DNA of 64,000 bases from positions 11,576,854-11,640,853 of the forward strand of contig NC_083897.1 of the NCBI RefSeq assembly GCF_032452875.1, written 5' to 3'. Positions 47,956 to 60,121 of the stretch are shown piece after piece. This DNA comes from Bos javanicus. Taxonomy: Eukaryota; Chordata; Mammalia; Artiodactyla; Bovidae. The notes below the pieces were generated by a model. It made no database searches. It was not told the DNA's origin and was given only the letters and a program-made list of their open reading frames with translations. The position numbers and the translations under genes are program-made. The first letter of the stretch is position 1. The number at the start of each line of letters is the position of its first letter.

Positions 47956-49221
47956 CCAAGTAAAAATGGGTACTGAAGATTGGGTTCTTAAAGGTAGAAA
48001 ATTTGATAATGAATACCAAAATGCAAAGATTAAAAACCTAGAGTAGAGGTTAGACTCTCAAAATTACAATATTAAAAAACAAAGTCACAAAAATTATAAA
48101 ATATATATATGAAATTTGCTTTTAAAATAGGGTCTTTTTTTGCAAGGTAATAGCAGGTTATAAAAATGAAAATTAAAGGAGTAATAGAGGACTTAAAATT
48201 AAAAAATATATTTTTAAAAATTAAAAAAATGATAATAGTAAAAATATATCTGGGACTTTCTCTGGAGCTGTTGCAGACAGTGTGGGGTCAGTTCAGTTTC
48301 AGATAGTTCCTTGATCCGGCTTTTACTTGTCAAGATGTATAGGCCCCTTCCAATGTAGTCGATGTTAACTACAGGGTTTTAATCTGTTGCACCTGTCACT
48401 TCCAAAGCAGTTCCCTCTGTTTATTTTAGCTCCTTCTGTTTGCTGGTCTCTTCAGTGTCTAATTGCCACCCTGACACAAGGGGGCAAAGGTGGTCACTTA
48501 TTTAGGCTCCCTTGTTCAGTCATGCTGTGGGGAGGGAGGAACACTGCAAACAAATATCACTGGCGTGTGTGAGGAGTGCTTGCAGTGTTTCAGCCACACT
48601 GGGTTTGCCCCCACTCACGGCATGTGTGCTTTCATGGTCTACACTTCTCAGGCTCTAGGTTGCTCTACCAGGGAACTGTCTCAGGCGGGCCCTGGGTTCG
48701 TGCACTTCCCAGGTCTAAGCCACTCAGGTTCAGGTTCTCAGGTACTCCACAAAGGCGTGGACTCAGTTGGGCCTGTGCTTTGTGCCCTTCCCAGGTCCGA
48801 GCAGCTCAGGTGACCAAGTGCTTGGTGAGCACAGTCTCCCCCAGGTGGGGGGGGGTGCATCTAATTGCCTTCCCCTGTCCCAGCCACTAGGTTTTCTGGG
48901 TGCACAGTGGTCACACCTTCTCAGGTGTGCCGTGTGTCTCTTCTGGGGAGCTGATCTCTGGCTGGGACTTTCCTGGCAGATGTCAACCATCCAGAATCCC
49001 AAGAAGTCTTGGTTAGCAATGGACCCTGCTTGCAGTTTGGTGGAGGATGCCTCTCTGGGGTCGAGATTGCCCCTTTCTGGCTCTGGCTGCCCCCCGCCTA
49101 CCTATCTCCAGCGGGGGATAAACCAGTCCACAGCCTGCTAGCTCACCTCTGGTATTCGCTCAGTCCTTTGTTCTATGAGTGGGCCTGGAAGTGCCTTAGG
49201 TTAGGGCTTTTCACAGAATAG

Positions 49222-49241
49222 TTCTCTCTCTCTCTCTCTCT
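49222..49241. repeat. (TC)n microsatellite in the L1-B 5' UTR
   Basis: About ten TC units, absent from the L1-A equivalent near 12808. Confidence 0.85.
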
Positions 49242-49831
49242 GGCTATCCCACAGTTTGGGTTGTTATCTCATGTTAGTTCCCTCAGATTGCCCTTAGAGC
49301 ATTCCTGCCCGGTCCTTACCCTAAGCAATGCAGCCCATGCCTCCCTGTTCAGCCCCCACTTGCTGGTGGCAGCTGTGAGTGCTGGGAGTTGCCATTAGGC
49401 ACATAATCTGTGGGTTTTATTTATTTATTTTTCCTCCTGGTCATGTTTCCCTCTGAGATTCCAAAACTTCCCACAGACCCACCAGTGAGAGTGTTTCCTG
49501 GTGTTTGAAAATTTCTCCTCTTTTAAGACTCCCTTCCCAGGATGTATCACTGTCCCTACCTCTTTTGTCTCTTTTTTTATCTTTTATATTTTGTCCTACC
49601 ACCTTTCGAAGACAATGGGCTGCCGTTCCGGGTGCTTGATGTCCTCTGCCAGCATTCAGAATTTGTTTTGTGGAATTTGCTCAGTGTTCAAATGTTCTTT
49701 TGATGAATTTGTGGGGGAAAGAGTGGTCTCCCCATCCTATTCCTCCGCTATCTTAGGACTGCTCAGAAACTTATTTTAAAACAAAACATGGTTCACAGAA
49801 GAAAGCATAATGGAAAGTAAAACATATTTAA

Positions 49832-50057
49832 AAAAGTGCAGTCACTCAGTCGTGTCCAACTCTTTGCAACTCCATGGACTGTAAACTACCAGGCTCCACT
49901 GTCCATGGGATTTCCAGGACAGAAAATTTCCATTTACTCTTCAAAGTACTGGAGTGGGTTGCCATTTCCTTCTCCAGGGGATCTTCCCCACCCAGGGACT
50001 GAACCTGGATCTCTTGCATTGCAGGCAGACTCTTTACCATCTGAGCCACCAGAGAAG
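49832..50057 (-). mobile_element. Bov-tA SINE
   Basis: Minus-strand SINE with the head at the right end (gcttctctggtggctcag) and the body at left. It carries a roughly 20-bp extra stretch near 49920-49945. Confidence 0.88.
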
Positions 50058-50136
50058 CAAGCACAAAACATTTTAAGGGCTGTGCTAATAAACACTATAT
50101 ATTAAAACTTGGATGAAGTCATTAACTAATGAATTC

Positions 50137-51298
50137 TCAGTTCAGTTCAGTCACTCAGTCGTGTCCGACTCTTTGCAACCCCATGAATCATAGCACGCCA
50201 GGCCTCCCTGTCCATCACAACTCCCGGAGTTCACTCAGACTCACGTCCATCGAGTCAGTGATGCCATCCAGCCATCTCATCCTCTGTCGTCCCCTTTTCC
50301 TCCTGCCCCGAATCCCTCCCAGCATCAGAGTCTTTTCCAAAGAGTCAGCTCTTCGCATGAGGTGGCCAAAGTAGTGGAGTTTCAGCTTTAGCATCATTCC
50401 TTCCAGAGAAATCCCAGGGCTGATCTCCTTCAGAATGGACTGGTTGGATCTCCTTGCAGTCCAAGGGACTCTCAAGAGTCTTCTCCAACACCACAGCTCA
50501 AAAGCATCAGTTCTTCGGCGCTCAACCTTCTTCACAGTCCAACTCTCACATCCATACATGACCACAGGAAAAACCATAGCCTTGACCAGACGGATTTTGT
50601 TGGCAAACTAATGTCTCTGCTTTTGAATATGCTATTTAGGTTGGTCATAACTTTCCTCCCAAGGAGTAAGCGTCTTTTAATTTCATGGCTGCAGTCACCA
50701 TCTGCAGTGATTTTGGGGGCCCCAAAAAATAAAGTCTGACACTGTTTCCCCATCTATTTCCCATGAAGAGATGGGACCAGATGCCATGATCTTCGTTTTC
50801 TGAATATTGAACTTTAAGCCAACTTTTTCACTCTCCACTTTCACTTTCATCAAGAGGCTTTTGAGTTCCTCTTCACTTTCTGCCATAAGGGTGGTGTCAT
50901 CTGCATATCTGAGGTTACTGATATTTCTCCCAGCAATCTTGATTCCAACTTGTGCCTCTTCCAGTCCAGCGCTTCTCATGATGTACTCTGCATATAAGTT
51001 AAATAAGCAGGGTGATAATATACAGCCTTGACATACTCCTTTTCCTATTTGAAACCAGTCTGTTGTTCCATGTCCAGTTCTAACTGTTGCTTCCTGACCT
51101 GCATACAGATTTCTCAAGAGGCAGGTCAGGGGGTCTGGTATTCCCATCTCTTTCAGAATTTTCCACAGTTTATTGTGATCCACACAGTCAAAGGCTTTGG
51201 CATAGCCAATAAAGCAGAAATAGATGTTTTTCTGGAACTCTCTTGCTTTTTCCATGATCCAGCGGATGTTGGCAATTTGATCTCTGGTTCCTCTGCCG
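50137..51298 (-). mobile_element. BovB LINE, inverted partner of the next copy
   Basis: 3' end at 50137 (ctcagttcagttcag), 5' truncation at 51298. A 186-residue RT frame (51255-50695) contains CFIGYAKAFDCVDHNK, where the motif A catalytic Asp is Gly, then GVCQGCILSPCLFNLYAEYI and LRYADDTTL. The frame breaks near 50700 and the C-terminal domain follows at 50577-50215. Confidence 0.95.
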
Positions 51299-51399
51299 AA
51301 TGCTAGAAGATACTAAAAAATAATAACTGAAAAAGATACCAAAATCAGAAAAGAGATTTAGATCAAATAACTATGCAATCATTTCTACACTCCTAATCC

Positions 51400-52055
51400 G
51401 GTCCCACCACTTCATGGGAAATAGACGGGGAAACAGTGGAAACAGTGTCAGACTTTATTTTTCTGGGCTCCAAAATCACTACAGATGGTGACTGCAGCCA
51501 TGAAATTAAAAGACGCTTACTCCTTGGAAGGCAAGTTATGACCAACCTAGATAGCATATTCAAAAGCAGAGACATTACTTTGCCAACAAAGGTCCGTCTA
51601 GTCAAGGCTATGGTTTTTCCTGTGGTGTCGTATGGATGTGAGAGTTCAACTGTGAAGAAGGCTGAGCGCTGACGAATTGATGCTTTTGAAGTGTGGTGTT
51701 GGAGAAGACTGTTGAGAGTCCCTTGGACTGCAAGGAGATCCAACAGTCCATTCTGAAGGAGATCAGCCCTGGGATTTCTTTGGAAGGAATGATGCTAAAG
51801 CTGAAGCTCCAGTATTTTGGCCACCTCATGCGAAGCGTTGACTCATTGGAAAAGACTCTGATGCTGGGAGGGATTGGGGGCAGGAAGAGAAGGGGACGAC
51901 AGAGGATGAGATGGCTGGATGGCATCACTGACTCGATGGACGTGAGTCTGAGTGAACTCCGGGAGTTGTTGATGGACAGGGAGGCCTGGCGTACTACGAT
52001 TCATGGGGTCGCAAAGAGTTGGACATGACTGAGCGACTGATCTGTTCTGATCTGA
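51400..52055 (+). mobile_element. BovB LINE 3' fragment
   Basis: Starts at the PTTSWEIDGETVETVSDFIF region and runs to the 3' end ctgatctgttctgatctga, a tail variant. A TGA at about 51670, a missing base near 51744 and other changes break the frame. It is an inverted homologue of 50137-50790. Confidence 0.93.
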
Positions 52056-52119
52056 ATGACTTCCTAAATTTTTATCCGGAAGAATATCTGTATCCTAAGA
52101 AATGAGTACACTACATCCT

Positions 52120-52970
52120 TACTGAACCAAACTTGGATTTGCTCTCCTGCTCACACTGAAGCCAATCTACTGATACCAGGTTGTGGTGAAGGAAAGGGCA
52201 GTATTTATTGCAGGCATGAAGCAAGGAGTCCAGGCTCCTAAGGCCCAAAATAGTTGAAATCCCCAATATATTTGAGGGAAAAGTTTTTAAAAATAGGGTG
52301 AGTGAGAGTAATCAGCTTATGGACATTCTTCTGATTTGTTGGTGATGAGGTAATCTCATGTGAAGAACTGATTCTTTTGAAAAGACCCTGATGCTGGGAA
52401 AGGTCGAATGCAGAAGGAGAAGGGGACGACAGAGGATGAGATGGTTGGATGGCATCACCGACTCAATGGACATGAGTTTGAGTAATTCCGGGAGTTTGTG
52501 TTTGACAGGGAGTTCAGGCATGCTGCAGTCCACGGGGTCGCAAAGAGTCAGACACGACTGAGCGACTGAACTGCGGTAATCTGGAGTCAATCATCAGCCT
52601 TCTGGTTCCAACTGCTCTGAGGTCTACATGCTGTGGTGGTCAGCACATAGTTAAGTTCTTCCACCTGGTAAGGGTTTCAGTATCTGCAAAACATATCAAA
52701 GCATATGGCTCAGAATATTTCTATATCCCTTGAGGAGGAACTTAAGGTCCTTGACTTTGTCTAATGGCTAAACTGTTATTATTTTGCCTTGCCTGACTGT
52801 TTTCCTTTGTTTTTGAATATTTTCAATTCTCTGATTAAATTTATTCTTTGGAACTTGGGGAAGGCCTAAGTAGCTCAGGTTTTTCTACAAACAGACAATT
52901 GAAGGACATTGCGGGGGCAGGTCTATCCCAAGAGGACCCTATAGGGTGCTACTCAGTTACACTTACTACA
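52120..52970 (-). mobile_element. Second ERV-type LTR, interrupted by BovB
   Basis: The minus strand has AATAAA near 52211-52206 (in tgcaataaatactgcc) and a degenerate TATA-like tttttaaaaa region near 52290. The upstream part (52583-52968) has blocks I associate with a ruminant ERV LTR (ggtggtcagcacatagttaa; cacctggtaagggtttcag). Exact ends were not resolved; TG/CA ends and a duplication were not verified. Confidence 0.55.
52357..52574 (+). mobile_element. Short BovB 3' end inside the LTR
   Basis: 8-bp duplication ggtaatct at 52349-52356 and 52575-52582. It holds the last 218 bp of BovB (gaccctgatgctgggaaagg to gactgagcgactgaactg). Relics of KTLMLGKVEC..RRRGRQRM are visible in translation. 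Confidence 0.9.
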
Positions 52971-54236
52971 AAAACAATGATGTTTTTTGGATATTTTAAT
53001 TTTTTACTATGTTGATAAAATGCCAACTTCCTTCATAAAAAAGAGCCATGTGTATAATTCCTCAGTTTTTATATAAATGGTGTCAATGGAGTTATATACA
53101 ATGGCCTGCTAGAGGTAACACACACCAGCTTAAGAAAGTTGATTATACTCATTTCAGACAGCCGGCTCACTAGTATACTACTGGCTATACAGGAATTAAA
53201 GTGGTGTGCTGGTAAATGTTTAACAACTGGCTCTCTTAGGAATGCAAGTTTGGGTTTACACTGTTTCCCAATTTCTAGTATGTATATATGCCCACCTACC
53301 ATGTCAGTTTGTTATCTCACTAAACGTAGAGTTGGGAATAGAAGCACAGACTTGGTACTTGTAAATCAGTATGAGTTGGCTCCAGCATATCACTGGACTC
53401 ATCTCAAACTTCCTCTTTGACCATAGTGGATTTTAGAGCTGCATGATGGAAACAGAAGAGAAATCTATCATTCCTGTTGAAAGAAAGGGAAAAGAACAAG
53501 TCTGTTTTGATCAATTTGCTATATAGTTATTTCCTTGTTAAGAATAATGTCCTCCATACTATAGTAAAAAACCTCTATCCACCATGTGGGTATGTCGATT
53601 ATCATTTAGGCTAATACTGCCTCAATCTTTTTAGGATTTGGGGTGATGAATATTATTCAGTAAAATAACATAATGAGAATAGTTAATTCTGTAGCTGCAT
53701 ATTTTAAAGTCAAATAGGTTTTTAATTTCAGGCAATGTAGCAAAAAAGCTGGTTATACTGGGAAATTTATTGTAAAAAAATATACACTTTCTTTAAGTTT
53801 TTGTAACATTACCACGTGAAAAGTTAAAACACCCTTCAAAACACAGATGGTTGGCTAATTAACAGAACATAGGTGCTGAAATACACTACATTGTGAAACA
53901 GGGCATTTCAAAGTATTTTCTCTAACAATTGAAACTCAGAGGAAGAAAATGCCATATTTTCACAAGTCTGGAATTATGCAATAAAAATTTAATCAGATAC
54001 AATCACATAATGATTTTTTTTCAGAATGAATATTTCAACTGCCAGCCTTAATACTAAAGATTAGGTGTTTAATATATATTATTTGTAGAAAAATATGCTA
54101 CAATTTATTTAGAACTAGTTGTAATAGAAACTGCCTATATTTCACAAGTCAATGAAAATAAGAACATTGGAGAATCATGGTCACAATGACACATTTTAAA
54201 TGCACTTCCAGAAGAATAATTTTCTATATAATATTA
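52971..54236. other. Repeat-poor DNA, 1.27 kb
   Basis: No named repeat recognised. The frame 53139-53420 (93 residues) has no features of a known protein. A stretch around 53195-53235 could be an old DNA-transposon or MIR-age relic, but I cannot assign it. Confidence 0.4.
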
Positions 54237-54585
54237 TCTTAGTCTGTTTAGAATGCTATAACAAAATACCAGAAACTGGGAAAGATAAATAACAGAATTT
54301 ATTTCTCACAGTTCTGAAGGCTAGAAATCCAAGATCATGGTGGCAGCCTGGTTGGGTGAGGACCCTTTTCCTGGTTGTAGACACATTTCTGGCTGTGTCT
54401 TCACATGGTGTTAAGGGGCCAGGAAGCTCTATGTACTCTCTTTTATTAGAGCACTGATCCCATTCATGCCTGCTATACTGTCATGACCTAATCACCTCCC
54501 AAAGACCTCATCTCTGATACCATCACAATGGGCACTGAGATTTCAACATACAAATTTTAGAGGAACACAAACATTCAGACCATAT
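54237..54585 (-). mobile_element. MaLR (MST/MLT1-like) solo LTR
   Basis: Reverse MaLR blocks in full order: tagtctgtttagaatgctat, aacaaaataccagaaactgg, aatttatttctcacagttct, ccattcatgcctgc, cctaatcacctcccaaag and acacaaacattcagacca. Best preserved of the four MaLR LTRs. Confidence 0.88.
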
Positions 54586-54835
54586 AAAGTATGAACAGGA
54601 ATTTGTTATACTTAGTAAAGATTTCCAAATTTCCATTGCTCTGAATTATATTATTGCCCTATCAGGCTTTAGGAATGATATTGCAGCAATAAGAATAAGG
54701 TCTACGTATATTTATAGATTCCCCAATGATAATTCTTAATGTAATAACAAGGCTGGGATTAATGTGTGTTTATGATTAATCACAATACTTAAGAAATTGC
54801 CTGGTTAGTGGAATATTGTGGTTGTCTATACAAAG

Positions 54836-56350
54836 CTGGAATGTGAAGTCAAGTGGGCCTTAGAAAGAATCATTTTGAACAAAGCTGGTGGAGGTGATGG
54901 AATTCCAGTTGAGCTATTGTAAATCCTGAAAGATGATGCTGTGAAAGTGTTGCACTCAATATGCCACCAAATTTGGAAAATTCAGCAGTGGGCACAGGAC
55001 TGGAAAAGGTCAGTTTTCATTCCAATCCCAAAGAAAGGCAATACCAAAGAATGCTCAAACTACCGCACAATTGCATTCATCTCACACGCTAGTAAAGAAA
55101 TGCTCAAAATTCTACAAGCCAGGCTTCAGCAATACATGAACCGTGAACTTCCAGATGTTCAAGGTGGTTTTAGAAAAGGCAGAGGAACCAGAGATCAAAT
55201 TGCCAACATCCACTGGATCATGGAAAAAGCTAGAGAGTTCCGAAAAACATCTATTTCTGCTTTATTGTCTATGCTAAAGCCTTTGACTGTGTGGATCACA
55301 ATAAACTGTGGAAAATTCTGAAAGAGATGGGAATACCAGACCACCTGACCTGCCTTTTGAGAAACCTATATGCAGGTCAGGAAGCAACAGTTAGAACTGG
55401 ACATGGAACAACAGACTGGTTCCAAATAAGAAAAGAGTACGTCAAGGCTGTATATTGTCACCCTGCTTATTTAACTTCTATGCAGAGTACATCATGAGAA
55501 ACGCTGGGCTGGAAAAAGCACAAGGTGGAATCAAGATTGCTGGGAGAAATATCAATAACCTCAGATATGCAGATGACACCACCCTTATGGCAGAAAGTGA
55601 AGAGGAACTCAAAAGCCTCTTGATGAAAGTGAAAGAGGAGAGTGAAAAAGTTGGCTTAAAGCTCAGCATTCAGAAAATGAAGATCATGGCATCTGGTCCC
55701 ATCACTTCATGGGAAATAGATGGGGAAACAGTGGAAACAGTGTCAGACTTTATTTTTTGGGCCCCCAAAATCACTGCAGATGGTGATTGCAGCCATGAAA
55801 TTAAAAGACGTTTACTCCTTGGAAGAAAAGTTATGACCAACCTAGATAGCATATTGAAAAGCAGAGACATTTCTTTGCCAACAAAGGTCTGTCTAGTCAA
55901 GGCTATGGTTTTTCCAGTGGTCATGTATGGATGCGAGAGTTGGACTGTGAAGAAATCTGAATGCCAAAGAATTGAAGCTTTTGAGCTGTGGTGTTGGAGA
56001 AGACTCTTGAGAGTCCCTTGGACTGCAAGGAGATCCAACCAGTCCATTCTGAAGGAGATCAGCCCTGGGTGTTCTTTGGAAGGAATGATGCTAAAGCTGA
56101 AACTCCAGTACTTTGGCCACCTCATGCAAAGAGTTGACTCATTGGAAAAGACTCTGATGCTGGGAGGGATTGGGGGCAGGAGGAAAAGGGGAGGACAGAG
56201 GATGAGATGGTTGGATGGCATCACCAACTCGATGCACTTGAGTTTGAGTGAACTTCGGGCATTGGTGATGGACAGGGAGACCTGGTGTGCTGCAATTCAT
56301 GGTGTTGGAACGAGCCAGACAGGACTGAGTGACTGAACTGAACTGAACTG
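54836..56350 (+). mobile_element. BovB LINE, 1.5 kb
   Basis: Perfect 8-bp duplication atacaaag at 54828-54835 and 56351-56358. The element spans from the pre-RT region (tgtgaagtcaagtgggcctt) to a ctgaactgaactg 3' end. The frame is shifted at least three times between 54941 and 55455. Confidence 0.95.
55455..56336 (+). pseudogene. BovB RT C-terminal half, 293-residue frame
   Basis: This is the C-terminal part of the BovB endonuclease/RT polyprotein, starting inside motif B (SPCLFNFYAEYIMRNAGL). Motif C LRYADDTTLMAESEEELKSL is intact near 55565. Then follow the thumb-like region (SKI-equivalent PKITADGDCSHEIKRRLLL), YGCESWTVKK, LWCWRRLLRVPWTARRSNQS, and the basic tail (GGIGGRRKRGGQRMRWLDGI) to the natural stop. 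It is the longest unbroken BovB frame here. Upstream parts are frameshifted (55291-55497 and 54941-55321), so no complete enzyme is encoded. Confidence 0.92.
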
Positions 56351-56358
56351 ATACAAAG

Positions 56359-58430
56359 GTTTGAGACTAATACATAATATAAAACATTTGAACAATCTAG
56401 CATTAAGTATCATGTAATATCCTTCTCATAACATATCACAGATTGAGATGTCCAGGTAGCAGATTCTGAGGCAGGATTTACAAGATAAGATGTTAATCAG
56501 TGCTCTTAGAATCAACACCTGTAGAAACAAGAGGTGGGAAAGGAGCACTGAATGGAAAGGATAAATTGAGCTGTGACCAAATAAGGTCTCAGCTGGCCCT
56601 CCTTGAGAACTCTAGAGCTGATACTGCCCTTCCAGATTATTCCAGAGAGAAGCAAACAGGCTGAGCCTTTATATCTTCACAATGATCAGTAATTTGATGT
56701 AGGCTGCCAAAAGTACGTGAATCTTGGGTGGGGCAATATCTTCCAGCTGAGGCAATCTCCAAAGAGGGCTGACAACAGAGTGCTAGTCAGGGGAAAGTTC
56801 ATTCCTGAAGGGGCGTTCTAGGAGAAGCATCATGGCCTCTGCTATATAAATCTAACAGAACAGAAATAGTGGTCACCCACCAATGGGTACAAAATTTATT
56901 TCTCCATTGTTTCAGAGAGGTGTAAGTTGAAAATTTCATCTGCCCACATCCATCCAACAACTGGTTTCTTCCTCTGTAAGTACTATTTGATTTGAATTAT
57001 ACTCTTTTAGCAAGAAAGTATAGTGATTCTTTTCTCTGAGTGGGGTACTATGCAGTAAATATGATATGATGGCAAAGCAATGCTGATGTGATAGAAATTA
57101 ACTCATGTATCAAGTGTTTCTATTTAGTTTTCTCTCTGTGTGGCATAACACAACACATTGCATGCACTTTTTATATTATTTGATGTATACATGTAAATAT
57201 TGACTTTTCTAACTGATTCTACAAGATAAATAAGTCTTCCTACACATATTGGACCAAATAAGAAATTTACACATCTTTAATATTTAGAAGTGTTTACTCT
57301 TGATACACTATTTATATTTTCACTGCTTCCCATTGCCAGAAAGTGCAAAGTTTTTCAGCTCTTCATGAGAAGGCTAAACAAAGAGGAGAGCATAGTACTA
57401 TCAGTAGACACATTTGTTAGTAATCTGTGAAATCTAGATATATACAACTCTTTGGGTTCCTATTTTTAACCCAAAGACAGGGCGAGAGAATGTTGTAGCC
57501 AATGTGTGTATCCTGCTGTGCTGTGATTGGGTGTTACTGCAGAAGGAAGCACAGTGGGATAAGTTAGTGTATAATAAAAATCTTGGAAGCCCTTTTGCAA
57601 CATATGTTGTATGGGATAACCACATCAGTGAAGTAGTGCAATTTCAATTACAACACATGCTTTCAGATGTTTCTTTTTCTGTAATTTTTGTTTTCTCATG
57701 TTTACTCTTTATTTTGCATACTGCTCTTTTCTTGTGTTTCTACTTGAATTGCAGCCCAAGGGAAAAGGGAGAGAGTTCAATATTAAACAGACCTTTACTA
57801 GCTTTGGCCAACTAATCCTCAATAGATTGTATCTTGTTAACTTCCCCATCTGAGAGAGGACTTATCTAACGTGGCATCTGATTCCATTTCCCCCAAACCT
57901 CTAGGCTGCTATCCTGTTTTTTAAACCTGCCTTATTTTTCTTCATGGGTGAATTCTGACACTGTGATTTCTTTCTTTAATATTTTTTCTGTTACTTCCAG
58001 TAGAATGTTAGATATTTTATACAGTCCTTGGTTTCTTGTATTTTTTACTTCTCTAGTACTGGAACATAGGGTTAAATAAATGGCAATTCAGGTATATATT
58101 TCCTAGTTACACTATTATCTTTCAACCTGTCTTCCAGAATTAAGATGTTCATAATTTTGAGTGTCTAAATTGTTTAATCACAGCCTTAATACATGGAATG
58201 TACTTTGTTACTAATTCCTTTAAGTCAAACCTTAAGAGCTTCTTTTTTATCTTTATGTGTATTATAAAAATTTAAAACATATCCAAACGTAGAGAGGACA
58301 TAAAGAAAGCACCCATTTTCATCATCCAGCAAAAACCACTTAACTAATGACCAGTTTTGTTTCATCCATACACATGTATGCTTCCAAACATACCCGGGTT
58401 ATTTGAAGCATATGTTAAGATATCTTCTGG
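56359..58430. other. Repeat-poor DNA, 2.1 kb
   Basis: Largest stretch without a recognised transposon. The longest frame (57504-57815, 103 residues) has a hydrophobic segment but no recognisable domain, and codon or splice evidence is lacking. Confidence 0.4.
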
Positions 58431-58645
58431 GGTTTCCACCAGAGGCTCAGTGGTAAAGAATCTGTCTGCCCACACAGGAGACATGGGTTGGATCCCTGGG
58501 TCAGGAGGTTCCCCTGGAGAAGGGAATGGCAATCTACTGCAGTACTTTTGCCTGGAGAATCCCCATGGACAGAGAAGCCTGGCAGGCTACAGTCCATGGG
58601 GTTGCAGAGTCTGATATGAATGAACATGCACACACAGACACACAC
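58431..58645 (+). mobile_element. Bov-tA SINE
   Basis: Head-like ggggtttccaccagaggctc then agtggtaaagaatct, box B-like gggttggatccctggg, and the Bov-A body. atcttct occurs on both sides (58422-58428 and just after 58648), a possible short duplication. An ACACAC-rich tail ends it. Confidence 0.9.
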
Positions 58646-58879
58646 AAGGCATCTTCTAATACAAGTAACAAGGGCTTCACAACAGAAGCCATCACCTTTT
58701 GGGAGTCAAACATCCTGAGTTTATGAGGTGTAAACAACCCCTATCTTGCTTCAGTCTTTCCACTTACAAGTGCTGTGAGGAAACTTGAGAACGGTTATGT
58801 ATAAATATAGATTACTTTTTATCCTTTGACTAGTTGTAGTATTTGAGTGAAGCTGAAGCAATAATTAGATTTTGTTCTT

Positions 58880-59140
58880 GTTGTTTTTAATTGTATTGAA
58901 GTACAGTTGATTTACAATGTTGTGATTCAATTTGCTATACAATAACCCCTTTTTCATTGTGGTTTGTCACACGACATTGAATATAGTACCCTCTGCTATA
59001 CAGCAGGACCTTGTTGTTTATCCATTCTATATATAATAGTTTACATCTGCTAATTCCAAATCCCAATCTTTCCTTCTGTCCCCCATCCAACCCAGCAACC
59101 ACAAGTCTGATCTCTATGTCTGATCAACATTCCAGTTTTA
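58880..59140 (-). mobile_element. L1 3' UTR fragment, cetartiodactyl type
   Basis: Reverse of the common artiodactyl L1 3' end: ttgtattgaagtacagttga, tttacaatgttgtg, gaatatagtaccctctgcta, tacagcaggaccttgttgtt and taatagtttacatctgctaa. Confidence 0.75.
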
Positions 59141-59752
59141 TATCCTTCTCCATATTTGCAAGTATGTTGTTTCAACCAATCGTTTCTCATTCTATTGATT
59201 TGGGCCCTATTTTTTTTCTTGGAAAAATATGCATAATGTTATAAAATATAAAAAATGGCCTAATTGTTATGAAAGGTATTTGTGAATTATATCTCAATCA
59301 ACATGAGAAAAATAAATTGTTTGAAAAGTGAGATGAAAAATAAATATATTAAATGTTGCAATTGAGAAAACTTCACCTAGGAGTTTATCATTTTTCTGTT
59401 CTTTTTATATAATTTTTATCATTATTACAATAATTTATTTACATAAAGAACTATGCCAATGATCTCTGTTCTAATTTTTATTTCCTTCCTTCTACTTTTT
59501 GGGGTATACTTTGCTCTTCTGTTTTAAACTTTCTTAATTTGAACCATAGGCTATTGGTAACATATTTTATCTTTACTAACAAAAGCACTTAAACTGAAAT
59601 TTTTTTTTCTAAGGGCTTCTTTCAGCATTTAAAGCTAAAATTTTATTTCTAAACACTGCTCTAGCTGAATCCTACTCATTTTGATATGTGAATTTTGTGA
59701 TTGACTCGTGATTTAAATAGAACTGTGATGCTTATTCACAGTTCTTTAACTT

Positions 59753-59970
59753 ATGGGCTTTGCTGGTAGTGCTAGTGGTAAAGAACCCACCTGCCAATGC
59801 AGGAGACCTAAGAGACATGAGTCCAATCCCTGGGCCAGGAAGATACCCTAGAGGAGAGCATGGACACCCACTCTAGTATTCTTGCCTGGAGAATCCCATG
59901 GACATAGGACCCTGACAGGCTATAGTCCATGGGGTCACAGAGTTGGACACCACTGAGGTGCCTTAGCATG
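59753..59970 (+). mobile_element. Bov-tA SINE
   Basis: Head gggctttgctggtagtgcta, then taaagaacccacctgccaat. The anticodon-arm side carries a small duplication (gagacctaagagacatgag). Body to ggtgccttagcatg. Confidence 0.9.
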
Positions 59971-60121
59971 TACGACATGATGCTTATACTCTTAGATATG
60001 TGGGGTATTTCTGGATATTGTTATTGACTTCTGTTTTAATTCTGTTGTAGTTAGAAAGTACTTTGTATTTAATATTTTTAAATGCATGGATACTTGTTTT
60101 AAAGTCCAATATAATTTATTT

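Larger units (their letters stand above)
42856..49764 (-). mobile_element. Near full-length L1-BT-type LINE (L1-B), inactive
   Basis: Same architecture as L1-A: 3' UTR at left (ttggaggctaattacc), ORF2 46151-43233, ORF1 about 47330-46234, 5' UTR to the end ctccgctatctta near 49755. Not interrupted by other elements. An 816-bp in-frame deletion relative to L1-A (7221-8036) removes the RT core at about 44802, and a 39-bp deletion lies at about 44692. ORF2 also has frameshifts in the endonuclease. A probable imperfect duplication (12/14) flanks it, so it is likely old. Confidence 0.93.

Noticed and set aside
50137..52055. Twin-priming inversion of one BovB
   Set aside because: Both halves have their own 3' terminus and overlap in content, so they are two insertions rather than one inverted copy.
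53139..53420. 93-residue frame in repeat-poor DNA
   Set aside because: No domain recognised and both strands are open over the same interval.
57504..57815. 103-residue frame with a hydrophobic segment in non-repeat DNA
   Set aside because: No family resemblance, no splice context or promoter that I can support; frames of this length occur by chance in 64 kb.
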